DNA from: a bacterium
GTDB lineage: Bacteria; Patescibacteriota; Minisyncoccia; Phycocordibacterales; JABMNX01
Reading direction: 5' to 3'
Assembly (NCBI GenBank): GCA_002687905.1
Contig: NZBM01000006.1
Location: 1 to 60,655, forward strand
Length of the DNA stretch: 60,655 nt
Both the position numbers and the translations under genes were made by a program. Below the pieces are notes generated by a model. The model had not been told where the DNA came from. It did no database searches and worked only from the letters and a program-made list of their open reading frames with translations. This document shows, one piece after another, positions 23,719 to 31,163 of the stretch; the stretch's first letter is position 1; each line of letters begins with the position of its first letter.

Positions 23719-23904
23719 TTATTTATTCTTTCGTGAACTTAACTCCGTTAATGTTCTCGCTATTTCCTTCCTTAGATTTTTTCCCTCTTTAACGTTTCGA
23801 GTTTTTGTTCCAGTGATTCCAAATCTAAAGTTTCTAAGAGATTCCCTTTTGTCTGAGAGATTTTTCATTAAATCCTTATCACTTTTTTTCGTTTTCTCTG
23901 CCAT
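23719..23904 (-). CDS. rpmC: 50S ribosomal protein L29
   Basis: 61 residues, two helices. DLMKNLSDKRESLRNFRF and KEIARTLTELSSRKN fit L29, which lines the polypeptide exit next to L23. One nt from rpsQ. Confidence 0.9.
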   Translation of the reverse strand: MAEKTKKSDKDLMKNLSDKRESLRNFRFGITGTKTRNVKEGKNLRKEIARTLTELSSRKNK

Positions 23905-23905
23905 A

Positions 23906-24331
23906 TTATCCCTGTCTCTCTACTATCTTTGTTTTCATAGGAAGTTTTGTGCCGGCTTTTCTTAGCGCCTCCCTTGCTATTTCAGCACTTACTCCATCTA
24001 CTTCAAAAATTATTCTTCCGGGGCGAACCTCAAAGACATATCCCTGGAGATCTCCCTTTCCTTTACCCATTCCAACTTCGGCTGGCTTTGCAGTGTATGG
24101 CCTGTCTGGAAAAATTCTTATCCAAGTCTTTCCAACCTTTCCAAGAGTCCTACTTATAACTCGTCTTGATGCTTCTATTTGGTTTGACTTAACTCTCGCT
24201 GGAGCCATTGCCTTAAGGCCGAATGAACCAAAGGCAACGGTAGTTCCTCTGGTATCAGGAGACATGAGGCGCTTCGCGCTTTTTCGCGCAGTTTGCCACT
24301 TTCTGAATTTTACTTTTTTGGGTAACAACAT
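23906..24331 (-). CDS. rplP: 50S ribosomal protein L16
   Basis: 141 residues from the ATG at 24331 (MLLPKKVKFRKWQ). Signatures TRGTTVAFGSFGLKA and RIFPDRPYTAKPAEVGMGKG match L16, which positions the A-site tRNA elbow. The start follows the rpsC stop by 1 nt. Confidence 0.96.
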   Translation of the reverse strand: MLLPKKVKFRKWQTARKSAKRLMSPDTRGTTVAFGSFGLKAMAPARVKSNQIEASRRVISRTLGKVGKTWIRIFPDRPYTAKPAEVGMGKGKGDLQGYVFEVRPGRIIFEVDGVSAEIAREALRKAGTKLPMKTKIVERQG

Positions 24332-24332
24332 A

Positions 24333-24992
24333 TTACTCTTCAAAAATATCTCCCTTGTAAATCCATACTTTTATCCCAATGGCGCCATACGGAAGATACG
24401 CCGCTTCCTTTGAAAAATCAATGTCTGCTCTAAAGGTCTGAAGCGGAATCCGACCTCTCTTTATCTCTTCTTTTCTACTCATATCTGCACCACCAAGACG
24501 TCCTGAAACAGCAACTCTCACACCCTTTACGTCCCTGTTAGCCATTACCTTCTCAACGGTTTGTTTTAATACCCTTCTGAAAGGCATTCTCTTTTCAAGC
24601 GCCTCTGCAATCATTTGAGAAACTATTGCTGCGTTTGATTCAGGGGAGCGAACCTCTTCAACATCAAGTTTTATCTCCGGAGTCTCCTCTAGTTTTATTT
24701 TTTTGAGCACCTTCTCAATGTCGGCTTTTATTTTCGTGCTTCCCTCACCATTTCTTCCAATAATAAGGCCTGGGCGTGATGTTTTTAAAATTACACGAAG
24801 CACTTTGTCGTTTCTCTCAATTTCAATTGAGCTGACATACATTCCGCGCAATCTTTTAACCAAAAACTCACGTACTTTTGTGTCCACCTTTAGAGACTCG
24901 CGGTACTTTTTCTTATCAGCAGTAAACCAACGACTCTTCCAGTCGCGAAGTATTCCAAGACGATGCGCATATGGATGTACGTTGTGAGTCAT
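24333..24992 (-). CDS. rpsC: 30S ribosomal protein S3
   Basis: 219 residues from the ATG at 24992 (MTHNVHPYAHRLGILRDWKS). KH domain with RPGLIIGRNGEGSTKIK (GxxG loop) and the C-terminal domain RVAVSGRLGGADMSRKE followed by YLPYGAIGIKVWIYKGD. S3 guards the mRNA entry tunnel. In operon order. Confidence 0.97.
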   Translation of the reverse strand: MTHNVHPYAHRLGILRDWKSRWFTADKKKYRESLKVDTKVREFLVKRLRGMYVSSIEIERNDKVLRVILKTSRPGLIIGRNGEGSTKIKADIEKVLKKIKLEETPEIKLDVEEVRSPESNAAIVSQMIAEALEKRMPFRRVLKQTVEKVMANRDVKGVRVAVSGRLGGADMSRKEEIKRGRIPLQTFRADIDFSKEAAYLPYGAIGIKVWIYKGDIFEE

Positions 24993-24993
24993 A

Positions 24994-25323
24994 TTACTTA
25001 CCGTTAGTGCCAAGCTCCAAATTAATGTGGCTTGTTCTTTTTAAAATTTGTGCCGCTCTTCCGCGAGCACGCGGTCTGTATCTTTTAAATATTATTCCCG
25101 GATCAACAGTTATCTTTTTTATAGTTAAATCTGCTTCATTCGCTCCCTTAGCTTTTGCATTGGCACTGGCTGACTTTATAAGCTTGCTAACTGAAGAAGC
25201 TGCACGCTTTGGCATAGAAGAAAGTGTGGTTAGGGCGTGATCTACCTTTTTGCCACGCACAGCGTCAGCCACAAGTCTTACTTTTCTGGGTGATTGTCTG
25301 TAATTTGAGAGTTTTGCTTTCAT
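24994..25323 (-). CDS. rplV: 50S ribosomal protein L22
   Basis: 109 residues. [17 protein letters not shown] at the N-terminus and the tip loop [20 protein letters not shown] near the end, the part that extends into the exit tunnel. Short form without extra C-terminal extension. Confidence 0.96.
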   Translation of the reverse strand: MKAKLSNYRQSPRKVRLVADAVRGKKVDHALTTLSSMPKRAASSVSKLIKSASANAKAKGANEADLTIKKITVDPGIIFKRYRPRARGRAAQILKRTSHINLELGTNGK

Positions 25324-25325
25324 AT

Positions 25326-25664
25326 TTATTTTGAATCTCCTGCTGCCTTAGCGGCTTTTGCTGCAGTAATTTCAGCCTCACGCTGCCTTTGCTCAAGCTC
25401 TTTTTGCATTTTTCCACCGTGACGATGAAATTTCTTAGTTGGTGCAAATTCTCCGAGCCTGTGTCCAACCATTTCATCAGTTACAAAAACATCTATGTGG
25501 TCTTTTCCATTATGAACACCAAAGGTAAAGCCGACCATATCAGGACTAATCTGGCTTCCTCGTGCCCACGTCTTAATAGTCCCAGACTCTTTTGGGCTCT
25601 TGCCTTCAATTTTTCTTGTGACCCTTGGGTCAACGTATGGTCCTTTCTTTATTGATCTTGCCAT
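25326..25664 (-). CDS. rpsS: 30S ribosomal protein S19
   Basis: 112 residues. Starts [34 protein letters not shown] and [15 protein letters not shown] are diagnostic. An extra Gln/Glu/Ala-rich tail of about 25 residues follows the usual end. Upstream there is a break in the operon: a 5-bp hairpin (25669-25683) and an orphan gene with its own terminator separate it from rplB. Confidence 0.96.
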   Translation of the reverse strand: MARSIKKGPYVDPRVTRKIEGKSPKESGTIKTWARGSQISPDMVGFTFGVHNGKDHIDVFVTDEMVGHRLGEFAPTKKFHRHGGKMQKELEQRQREAEITAAKAAKAAGDSK

Positions 25665-25729
25665 AACAAAAAGCTCCTACGAGCTTGGCTGAAATATTAG
25701 CTAAAACATTAGGCTATGTCAAACAGAGG

Positions 25730-25760
25730 GCGCCGGAACTCATTCATACAAATCCGGCGC
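25730..25760 (-). terminator. Terminator-like hairpin after the orphan gene in the S10 operon
   Basis: On the minus strand GCGCCGGA pairs with TCCGGCGC around a 15-nt loop, starting 1 nt after the orphan stop codon, followed by CCTCTGTTTG. The weak T-tract would allow partial read-through into rpsS. Confidence 0.6.
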
Positions 25761-25761
25761 A

Positions 25762-26076
25762 TTAGTTGGGGTAAAGGTAGGTTCTACTCCCGCCTTTTAA
25801 CTTAATTGGCTCTCTTCTACCATCCACTCTGAGCTCAAAGTCCGCGCCTCTTCTCATACGGAGCTTTCTTGCTGGAACTTTGAGAAAAACACGCTTACCA
25901 GTGGCAATCTTCCTGGATGAGTTGAATACAAACCTGCAACCCGAAAGTGGTCCTTCTCCACCTCTTGTCCTGAGGCGAACTACTTCGTAGTCATATCCTC
26001 CGTTTGGGCCTTCTTCTCTTGAGACGATTTTGCCTCTCCAAGTCTCGGCAAATGGCACAACTAAAGTATCGTTCAT
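25762..26076 (-). CDS. Orphan basic protein inserted between rplB and rpsS
   Basis: 104 residues, preceded by a perfect Shine-Dalgarno (TAAGGAGG, 7 nt before ATG), unlike the ribosomal genes around it. Predicted mainly beta (TWRGKIVS, DYEVVRLRTRGG, GKRVFLKVPARKLRMRRG, FELRVDG); basic, with no Cys, membrane helix or signal. It could be a small RNA- or nucleic-acid-binding barrel, but I recognise no family. In other bacteria rplB is followed directly by rpsS, so this gene is an insertion. A dispersed palindromic repeat (26146-26181) and a hairpin terminator bracket it. Confidence 0.6.
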   Translation of the reverse strand: MNDTLVVPFAETWRGKIVSREEGPNGGYDYEVVRLRTRGGEGPLSGCRFVFNSSRKIATGKRVFLKVPARKLRMRRGADFELRVDGRREPIKLKGGSRTYLYPN

Positions 26077-26145
26077 AGTGAACCTCCTTACCGTTTCGCT
26101 ATTTTAAATATACAAAAATGGGGAAAATTAGCTATCAGGTAAAGA

Positions 26146-26181
26146 AAAATTTGCGACTCATCCGGTTGAGTCGCAAATTTT
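26146..26181. repeat. Dispersed palindromic repeat, copy B
   Basis: AAAATTTGCGACTCA (26146-26160), 6-nt loop, and the complementary arm TGAGTCGCAAATTTT (26167-26181), followed by GGCTTATA as in copies A and C. It lies 30 bp past the rplB stop on the minus strand and could terminate or process the rplB transcript. Confidence 0.75.
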
Positions 26182-26210
26182 GGCTTATATTAAGGGTTTT
26201 TTGGAGTGTA

Positions 26211-27050
26211 TTACCTTCTCTTTCCTACTTTTCTTCTTCTAACAATTAGTGAGTTTGAATATTTCTTTGAGCGTCTTGTCTTTTGACCCTTTCCTGTAGG
26301 CTTGCCCCATTTGCTTCGAGCACGTCTGTGACCGCGCCCAGCCTTCCCTTCACCACCACCATGTGGGTGATCCACCGGATTCATGGCCGCGCCACGAACT
26401 GTTGGACGCCTTCCCATATGTCGCGCACGACCTGCTTTTCCAATATTTACTAATTTATGCTCCTCATTTGAAACTTCACCAATTGATGCCCAGGCCTTAT
26501 CACTTACCTTTCGCACTTCGCTTGATGGCATCTTTAAATGTGCAAATCCTCCATCAATAGCAATCACTTCTGCATAGTTTCCAGCAGAACGTGCAATCTT
26601 TGACCCTCCTTCTGGTTTTAGCTCAACGTTGTATACAAAAGTACCGACAGGAACTTTCTTAAGAGGCATTCTGTTTCCAGGCTTTAGCTCTGCATTTTCT
26701 GAAGTAATTACAGTATCACCAACTTCAATTGATTGTGGCAAAAGCGTGTAGCGCCTCTCTCCATCAGCGTAGAGAAGTATTGCAATAAATCCTGAGCGAT
26801 TTGGATCATACTCAATAGTTTCAACCTTAGCTGGAACATCTTTCTTATTATATTTGAAATCAATCTCTCTGTAGCGCCTTTTGTGTCCGCCTCCTTTGTG
26901 TCGTGTGGTAATTCTTCCGGCACTGTTTCTTCCCACAGAACGTTTAACTCCCTTTGTTAGAGATTTGAGAGGCTTCTTTTTTGTAAGTTTCTTGTAACTT
27001 ACAACTGACATTCCTCGTCTTCCTGGTGTTGTTGGCTTGTGAACTTTCAT
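26211..27050 (-). CDS. rplB: 50S ribosomal protein L2
   Basis: 279 residues. Peptidyl-transferase-centre protein; NPVDHPHGGGEGKAGRGHR contains the conserved His of the C-terminal region, and the N-terminal half has RHKGGGHKRRYREIDF. Full length. Between rplW (about 160 nt upstream, with a structured element) and the inserted orphan gene. Confidence 0.97.
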   Translation of the reverse strand: MKVHKPTTPGRRGMSVVSYKKLTKKKPLKSLTKGVKRSVGRNSAGRITTRHKGGGHKRRYREIDFKYNKKDVPAKVETIEYDPNRSGFIAILLYADGERRYTLLPQSIEVGDTVITSENAELKPGNRMPLKKVPVGTFVYNVELKPEGGSKIARSAGNYAEVIAIDGGFAHLKMPSSEVRKVSDKAWASIGEVSNEEHKLVNIGKAGRARHMGRRPTVRGAAMNPVDHPHGGGEGKAGRGHRRARSKWGKPTGKGQKTRRSKKYSNSLIVRRRKVGKRR

Positions 27051-27110
27051 ATCTTATATTTGCTTAGCGAGTGTAACGAAGTGAAGCGAGCTTAGCAATA
27101 TGTTAGATCC

Positions 27111-27171
27111 CGTTAGTGAAAAGTCGCCCCAGACGGCTGAAGCCATGCCTACGGCAGGGCGTTCACTAACG
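27111..27171. repeat. Three-way-junction palindromic element before rplB
   Basis: Outer arms CGTTAGTGAA (27111-27120) and TTCACTAACG (27162-27171), second stem CGCCC/GGGCG, and two small hairpins GGCT-GA-AGCC and GCC-TAC-GGC inside. It interrupts the otherwise tight spacing between rplW and rplB, and would fold in the mRNA leader of rplB. The same architecture, with unrelated sequence, occurs before rpmB. Confidence 0.6.
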
Positions 27172-27211
27172 AGATTAAGAAAATTGTAATTCACTGCGTT
27201 CATAATATTTT

Positions 27212-27634
27212 CTAAACAATTGAAATTGAATCTCCTTCCTTTAGGTAAACATATGCCTTCTTTCCTCCGCTCTTTACTCCACTTCTTCCGCGAATTCTTG
27301 TAGAGACTTTCTTTGATGGAACTTTGGCAATGTTTACTTTAACTGGGGTTACTTTAAATAGATGCGCTACTGCGTCAGATACGTCTTTTTTATTTGCCCT
27401 AGGATCAACATTAAATACATATACATTCTCCGTAGTCTGCTTAACGGTTGCCTTCTCTGTAACTCGGGGCTGGATTAGCACTCTTGAAAGATCTTTTCCA
27501 GAAGAAATAGTAGGGACAATCTTCTTTGCCTCTACTTTTGGCTTTTCCTCTTTTTTAGGAGCAGCCTTTACCTCTGCTTTTTTAGCAGGCTCTTTCTTTT
27601 CCTCTTCTTTCTTTTTAAATCCAAATAATGCCAT
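27212..27634 (-). CDS. rplW: 50S ribosomal protein L23 with a Lys/Glu/Ala-rich N-terminal extension
   Basis: 140 residues from the ATG at 27634 (MALFGFKKKEEEKK), 1 nt after rplD. The L23 core (residues about 45-140) has LIQPRVTEKATVKQTTENVY and YVYLKEGDSISIV. L23 sits at the exit tunnel and binds trigger factor and SRP. The first about 44 residues are a low-complexity KKEE/AKKAE/APKKEE segment absent from ordinary L23 (about 95-100 residues). Confidence 0.93.
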   Translation of the reverse strand: MALFGFKKKEEEKKEPAKKAEVKAAPKKEEKPKVEAKKIVPTISSGKDLSRVLIQPRVTEKATVKQTTENVYVFNVDPRANKKDVSDAVAHLFKVTPVKVNIAKVPSKKVSTRIRGRSGVKSGGKKAYVYLKEGDSISIV

Positions 27635-27635
27635 G

Positions 27636-28373
27636 TTACTTATTTCTATTCTCAAGACTTTCTACTGACTCTTTAGGTTTTGAAATAACTAAATATTTAT
27701 ACTTCAGAATCTTAACCGGGTTTAGATTCTTAACTTCATCAACTTCTACATTTCCAAAATTAGAGAAACTCTTTTCCGCCATCTTATTTTTATCACCCAG
27801 AGCAATGAGAGCACTGTTATTTTTCTTTGATAGAAGTGTCTCAAAGCCTTTAACTTTTGAAAGTGATGTGAGGGCTCCGTGAGCTACTGCCGTCTTTGGT
27901 TCAGAAAACACAAATTCGTCCACAAATAGCACCTCACCGTCTTTAACTTTTCTTGAAAGAGCACTATAAAGTGCCTTTGTGCGCATTCTTTTATTAATCT
28001 TTTTTGAATAGTCTTTTTCTTTCCTTGGACCAAATGTTATTCCACCTCCGCGCCAGATTGGAGAACGACTTGAACCGTGTCGCGCACGTCCTGTTCCTTT
28101 CTGTCTCCAAGGCTTTCTTCCACCACCACTTACTTCACCTCTGTCTTTGGTGTGCGCAACTGGGGTGCGAGCATTTGCCTCCATTGATACAACTACCTGG
28201 TGAATTAGGTCCGCATTAAAGGGCGCACTAAATACTGCCTCTGGAAGTTTTATCTTTCCTGTCTCTTTACCTTCTTGGTTATAAATTTTTGCTTCCATCC
28301 CATCAGAAAGTCGGCCTGTTTTCCTTACAGGACTCTTTGTATTCTCTTTCTTTGTTTTAGTTTCTTCTGCCAT
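27636..28373 (-). CDS. rplD: 50S ribosomal protein L4
   Basis: 245 residues. NARTPVAHTKDRGEVSGGGR and KPWRQKGTGRARHGSSRSP are the tunnel loop, followed by WRGGGITFGPRKEKDYS. Slightly long at both termini (N-terminal Lys-rich start, C-terminal SLENRNK). Autogenous control as in E. coli cannot be judged from this sequence. Confidence 0.96.
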   Translation of the reverse strand: MAEETKTKKENTKSPVRKTGRLSDGMEAKIYNQEGKETGKIKLPEAVFSAPFNADLIHQVVVSMEANARTPVAHTKDRGEVSGGGRKPWRQKGTGRARHGSSRSPIWRGGGITFGPRKEKDYSKKINKRMRTKALYSALSRKVKDGEVLFVDEFVFSEPKTAVAHGALTSLSKVKGFETLLSKKNNSALIALGDKNKMAEKSFSNFGNVEVDEVKNLNPVKILKYKYLVISKPKESVESLENRNK

Positions 28374-28406
28374 ATTACTTATTTGCGACTTCTAACGGGA
28401 CACGTA

Positions 28407-29012
28407 TTATTTTCCTCGTACTTCTACAAGAGTCCCACGGCGACCTGGAATAGCTCCCTTTATAATGAGCTGGTTTTTTTCCTTATCCGCACTAAGCACT
28501 TTTAAATTCTTTACAGTTACTCTGTCTGTTCCCATTCGCCCTGACATTTTTTTTCCTTTAAAAACTCTTTGTGGCCCTGTAGCCCCAATTGAACCAGGGG
28601 CACGCTCCGAGTGCTTTTGCCCGTGACTTCGTGGTCCACCATGGAAGCCGTGCCTTTTAACTGTTCCTTGAAATCCCTTTCCTTTTGAAACTGCACTTAC
28701 CTCAACCACGTCTCCTTTCTCAAAGGCTGAAACATCTACTTTGTCGCCTTTCTTATGCTCCCCCGTTCCGCGAAACTCGCGCAGATATCTAAAGAGTCCT
28801 AAGTCTTTTAAGTGACCTTTTAGCGGCTTATTTATATTTTTTTCATTCCTATCTCCATAACCAACCTGAACCGCGCTGTATCCGTCTTTCTCATCATCCT
28901 TTATTTGAGTAACTACCATAGGCCCAGCATCTAAAACTGTTACAGGGTGAACCCGGCCTTCCTCATCAAAGACCTGGGTCATATATTGCTTTGTTCCTAA
29001 TATAAACTTCAT
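28407..29012 (-). CDS. rplC: 50S ribosomal protein L3
   Basis: 201 residues from the ATG at 29012 (MKFILGTKQYMTQVF); the much longer frame covers the structured leader and is not coding. The diagnostic KGKGFQGTVKRHGFHGGPRS and RAPGSIGATGPQRVFKGKKM are present. Separated from rpsJ by a terminator-like hairpin. Confidence 0.96.
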   Translation of the reverse strand: MKFILGTKQYMTQVFDEEGRVHPVTVLDAGPMVVTQIKDDEKDGYSAVQVGYGDRNEKNINKPLKGHLKDLGLFRYLREFRGTGEHKKGDKVDVSAFEKGDVVEVSAVSKGKGFQGTVKRHGFHGGPRSHGQKHSERAPGSIGATGPQRVFKGKKMSGRMGTDRVTVKNLKVLSADKEKNQLIIKGAIPGRRGTLVEVRGK

Positions 29013-29143
29013 ATTTACGAAAAAAACGCCACAATGGCGCCTGCTCGCCTTGCGAGCTATTGCCATTGGTACGGCTTTGCGTACATAGCTACTCAAATGA
29101 GTACAGAGAGAGTGTACAGGAGCACAGAAAAAACGCAAGAAAA

Positions 29144-29173
29144 CCAAAAACCCGCCTCTCGGCGGGTTTTTGG
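29144..29173. terminator. Perfect hairpin between rpsJ and rplC
   Basis: CCAAAAACCCGCC and its complement around TCTC, 17 nt after the rpsJ stop, T-rich on both strands. It can act as an attenuator or terminator within the S10 operon; two further hairpins (GCTCGC/GCGAGC and GGCGCCATTG/CAATGGCG-like) precede the rplC start. Confidence 0.75.
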
Positions 29174-29189
29174 AAATTTTGGAAATGCT

Positions 29190-29615
29190 CTAAAGCATTT
29201 TTACGTCGATATTAACTCCAGACGGCAAATTAAGGTTCGTAAGCGCCTCCACCACTTTCGGTGTCGGACTCGTTATATCAATCAGTCTCTTGTGCACTCG
29301 CATCTCAAATTGCTCTCGCGCATCCTTATGCACAAATGCTCCTCGATTGACAGTGTATTTCTTAATCTCCGTTGGAAGAGGGATTGGTCCCACAGTTTTC
29401 GCGTCATAGCGAAGTGCAGTATCCATAATCTGCTTTACGGAAGTATCAAGCACTTTGTGCTCATACGCTCTTACTCGTATACGCAGTTTCTGGAAATCCT
29501 CCTCTGGAGTTGCTTTTTTCTTAGGAGAAGCAGCTCTTGCCGCAGCCTTTTTAGGCGCTTTCTTAGCAGCTGGTTTTTTAGCTGCAGCTTTCTTTGCTGT
29601 TTCCTTTGTTGTCAT
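29190..29615 (-). CDS. rpsJ: 30S ribosomal protein S10 with a Lys/Ala-rich N-terminal tail
   Basis: 141 residues against the usual 102-105. The S10 core starts near residue 43 (QKLRIRVRAYEHKVLDTS) and has GPIPLPTEIKKYTVNRG and HKRLIDITSPTP. The first about 38 residues repeat AAKKPAAKKAPKKAAAR-like units resembling histone H1 tails. The start at 29615 is the only one that gives a sensible N-terminus, and the tail has no internal Met, so it is translated with the core. S10 also binds NusB/NusE partners in antitermination. Confidence 0.94.
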   Translation of the reverse strand: MTTKETAKKAAAKKPAAKKAPKKAAARAASPKKKATPEEDFQKLRIRVRAYEHKVLDTSVKQIMDTALRYDAKTVGPIPLPTEIKKYTVNRGAFVHKDAREQFEMRVHKRLIDITSPTPKVVEALTNLNLPSGVNIDVKML

Positions 29616-29646
29616 AGTTCAATTATTGCACTCGTGGTGCAAATTG

Positions 29647-30837
29647 CTAGGCGACTACCTTTGTAACCACTCCAGCTCCAACAGTCTTTCCACCTTCACG
29701 AATCGCGAAGCGCTGTTGCTCTTCAAGTGCAACCGGCCCAACAAGCTTTACCTTGAATGTTACGGTGTCTCCTGGCATAACCATCTCTGTTCCCTCAGGA
29801 AGAGTAACATCTCCGGTAACGTCAGTCGTTCGCATGTAGAACTGCGGCTTGTAACCTGTAAAGAATGGTGTGTGTCGTCCACCTTCGTCTTTGTTAAGAA
29901 TGTAGACTTCAGCTTCAAACTCTGTGTGAGGGGTGATTGAACCACCTTTTGCTAGAACCTGTCCGCGGTGAATATCTTCTTTCTTTGTTCCTCGAAGAAG
30001 AATTCCTGCGTTGTCTCCAGCTTCACCTTCTTGGAGCTGTTTGTTAAACATCTCAACTCCCGTAACGGTAGTTTTCGTTGTCTCTTTTATTCCAACGATT
30101 TCAATTTCCTCACCAACTTTTACTTTTCCTCTCTCAATTCGCCCTGTTACCACTGTACCTCGTCCTTCAATTGAGAAGATATCTTCAATTGGCATAAGGA
30201 ATGGCTTGTCGGTGTCACGCTCTGGCATTGGGATGTAGTCGTCAAGTGCTTTTGCAAGCTCAAGAACTTTCTTTACCCACTCGTCATCAGCTGAACTAGC
30301 TTCAAGGGCTTTAAGAGCTGAACCCTTAATGACTGGTGCATTCTTACCGTCAAACTCATACTTCGTTAGAAGCTCTCGTACTTCCTCTTCAACTAGGTCA
30401 ACTAGGTCATTGTCATCAACCTGGTCTACCTTGTTAAGGAAAACGATAATCTTAGGCACTCCAACTTGGCGAGCAAGAAGAATGTGCTCTCTAGTTTGGG
30501 GCATAACCCCGTCAGATGCTGCAACCACTAGGATTGCGCCGTCCATCTGTGCGGCACCAGTAATCATGTTCTTGATGTAATCCGCGTGACCTGGTGCATC
30601 AATGTGTGCGTAGTGACGACTTGCTGTCTCGTACTCGTTGTGTGAGAGAGCAATAGTAATTCCACGCTCCTTTTCCTCAGGTGCGTTGTCAATCTCGTCA
30701 ACTTTTCGCATCTTCACGTTCTGCCCGTCTAGGGAAAGAGAGTGAAGAATAGCTGCAGTAAGAGTAGTCTTTCCGTGGTCAACGTGACCAATGGTTCCTA
30801 CGTTTACGTGCGGCTTTGATCGATCAAAATCTGCCAT
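29647..30837 (-). CDS. tuf: Elongation factor Tu
   Basis: 396 residues. Brings aminoacyl-tRNA to the A site. G1 GHVDHGKTT (residues 17-25), G3 DAPGHADY, G4 NKVDQVDD, then domains 2 and 3 ending [13 protein letters not shown]. Only one copy is in the window. It follows fusA after a 326-nt leader with its own promoter, and rpsJ begins 31 nt downstream. Confidence 0.98.
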   Translation of the reverse strand: MADFDRSKPHVNVGTIGHVDHGKTTLTAAILHSLSLDGQNVKMRKVDEIDNAPEEKERGITIALSHNEYETASRHYAHIDAPGHADYIKNMITGAAQMDGAILVVAASDGVMPQTREHILLARQVGVPKIIVFLNKVDQVDDNDLVDLVEEEVRELLTKYEFDGKNAPVIKGSALKALEASSADDEWVKKVLELAKALDDYIPMPERDTDKPFLMPIEDIFSIEGRGTVVTGRIERGKVKVGEEIEIVGIKETTKTTVTGVEMFNKQLQEGEAGDNAGILLRGTKKEDIHRGQVLAKGGSITPHTEFEAEVYILNKDEGGRHTPFFTGYKPQFYMRTTDVTGDVTLPEGTEMVMPGDTVTFKVKLVGPVALEEQQRFAIREGGKTVGAGVVTKVVA

Positions 30838-31129
30838 AATACTCTAATAATTATGTAGGAGAAAGTGGTGAGAGCGCGAGAACGTCTCATCACTACCACC
30901 TACACGCTAATAATCGAGTCAATGCTACAAAGCAAGCTTTGTCAGAAAGAAAATATCGACATATTTTCTTTCTACCCGCAGTAAACACTGCGAGGCATTA
31001 ATCTCTCATGTTACGACGGCGCTCGGACGCCATGAGAAACTTGTTTCTCGCGTCGCTCCTCGCTTGTCGTAATAATAAAGAGCGAACATTTCTGCCCGCA
31101 TAAAAAAACACGCCTCATGCGATATCAAT
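30838..31129 (-). promoter_or_regulatory. Long structured leader of tuf
   Basis: The fusA-tuf gap contains no reading frame of note. The minus-strand transcript would hold at least four hairpins: GAGAAAC/GTTTCTC inside ACGAC...GTCGT and GACGC/GGCGTC arms, CGCAGT/ACTGCG, a 13-bp hairpin with CGAC loop (30944-30973), and a long imperfect hairpin TGTAGG...CCTACA directly before the tuf start. A regulatory leader is plausible; nothing matches a riboswitch I know. Confidence 0.5.
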
Positions 31130-31157
31130 ATCTTATTTATATATTGAGAAAAGTCAA
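31130..31157 (-). promoter_or_regulatory. Promoter of tuf in the fusA-tuf gap
   Basis: Minus strand TTGACT (31152-31157), a 16-bp spacer and TAAGAT (31130-31135), immediately past the fusA stop. Confidence 0.55.
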
Positions 31158-31163
31158 GAGATT

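Noticed and set aside
29034-29666. Long plus-strand frames across rpsJ and its flanks
   Set aside because: They run antisense to rpsJ and through terminator hairpins; the minus-strand ribosomal genes are certain.
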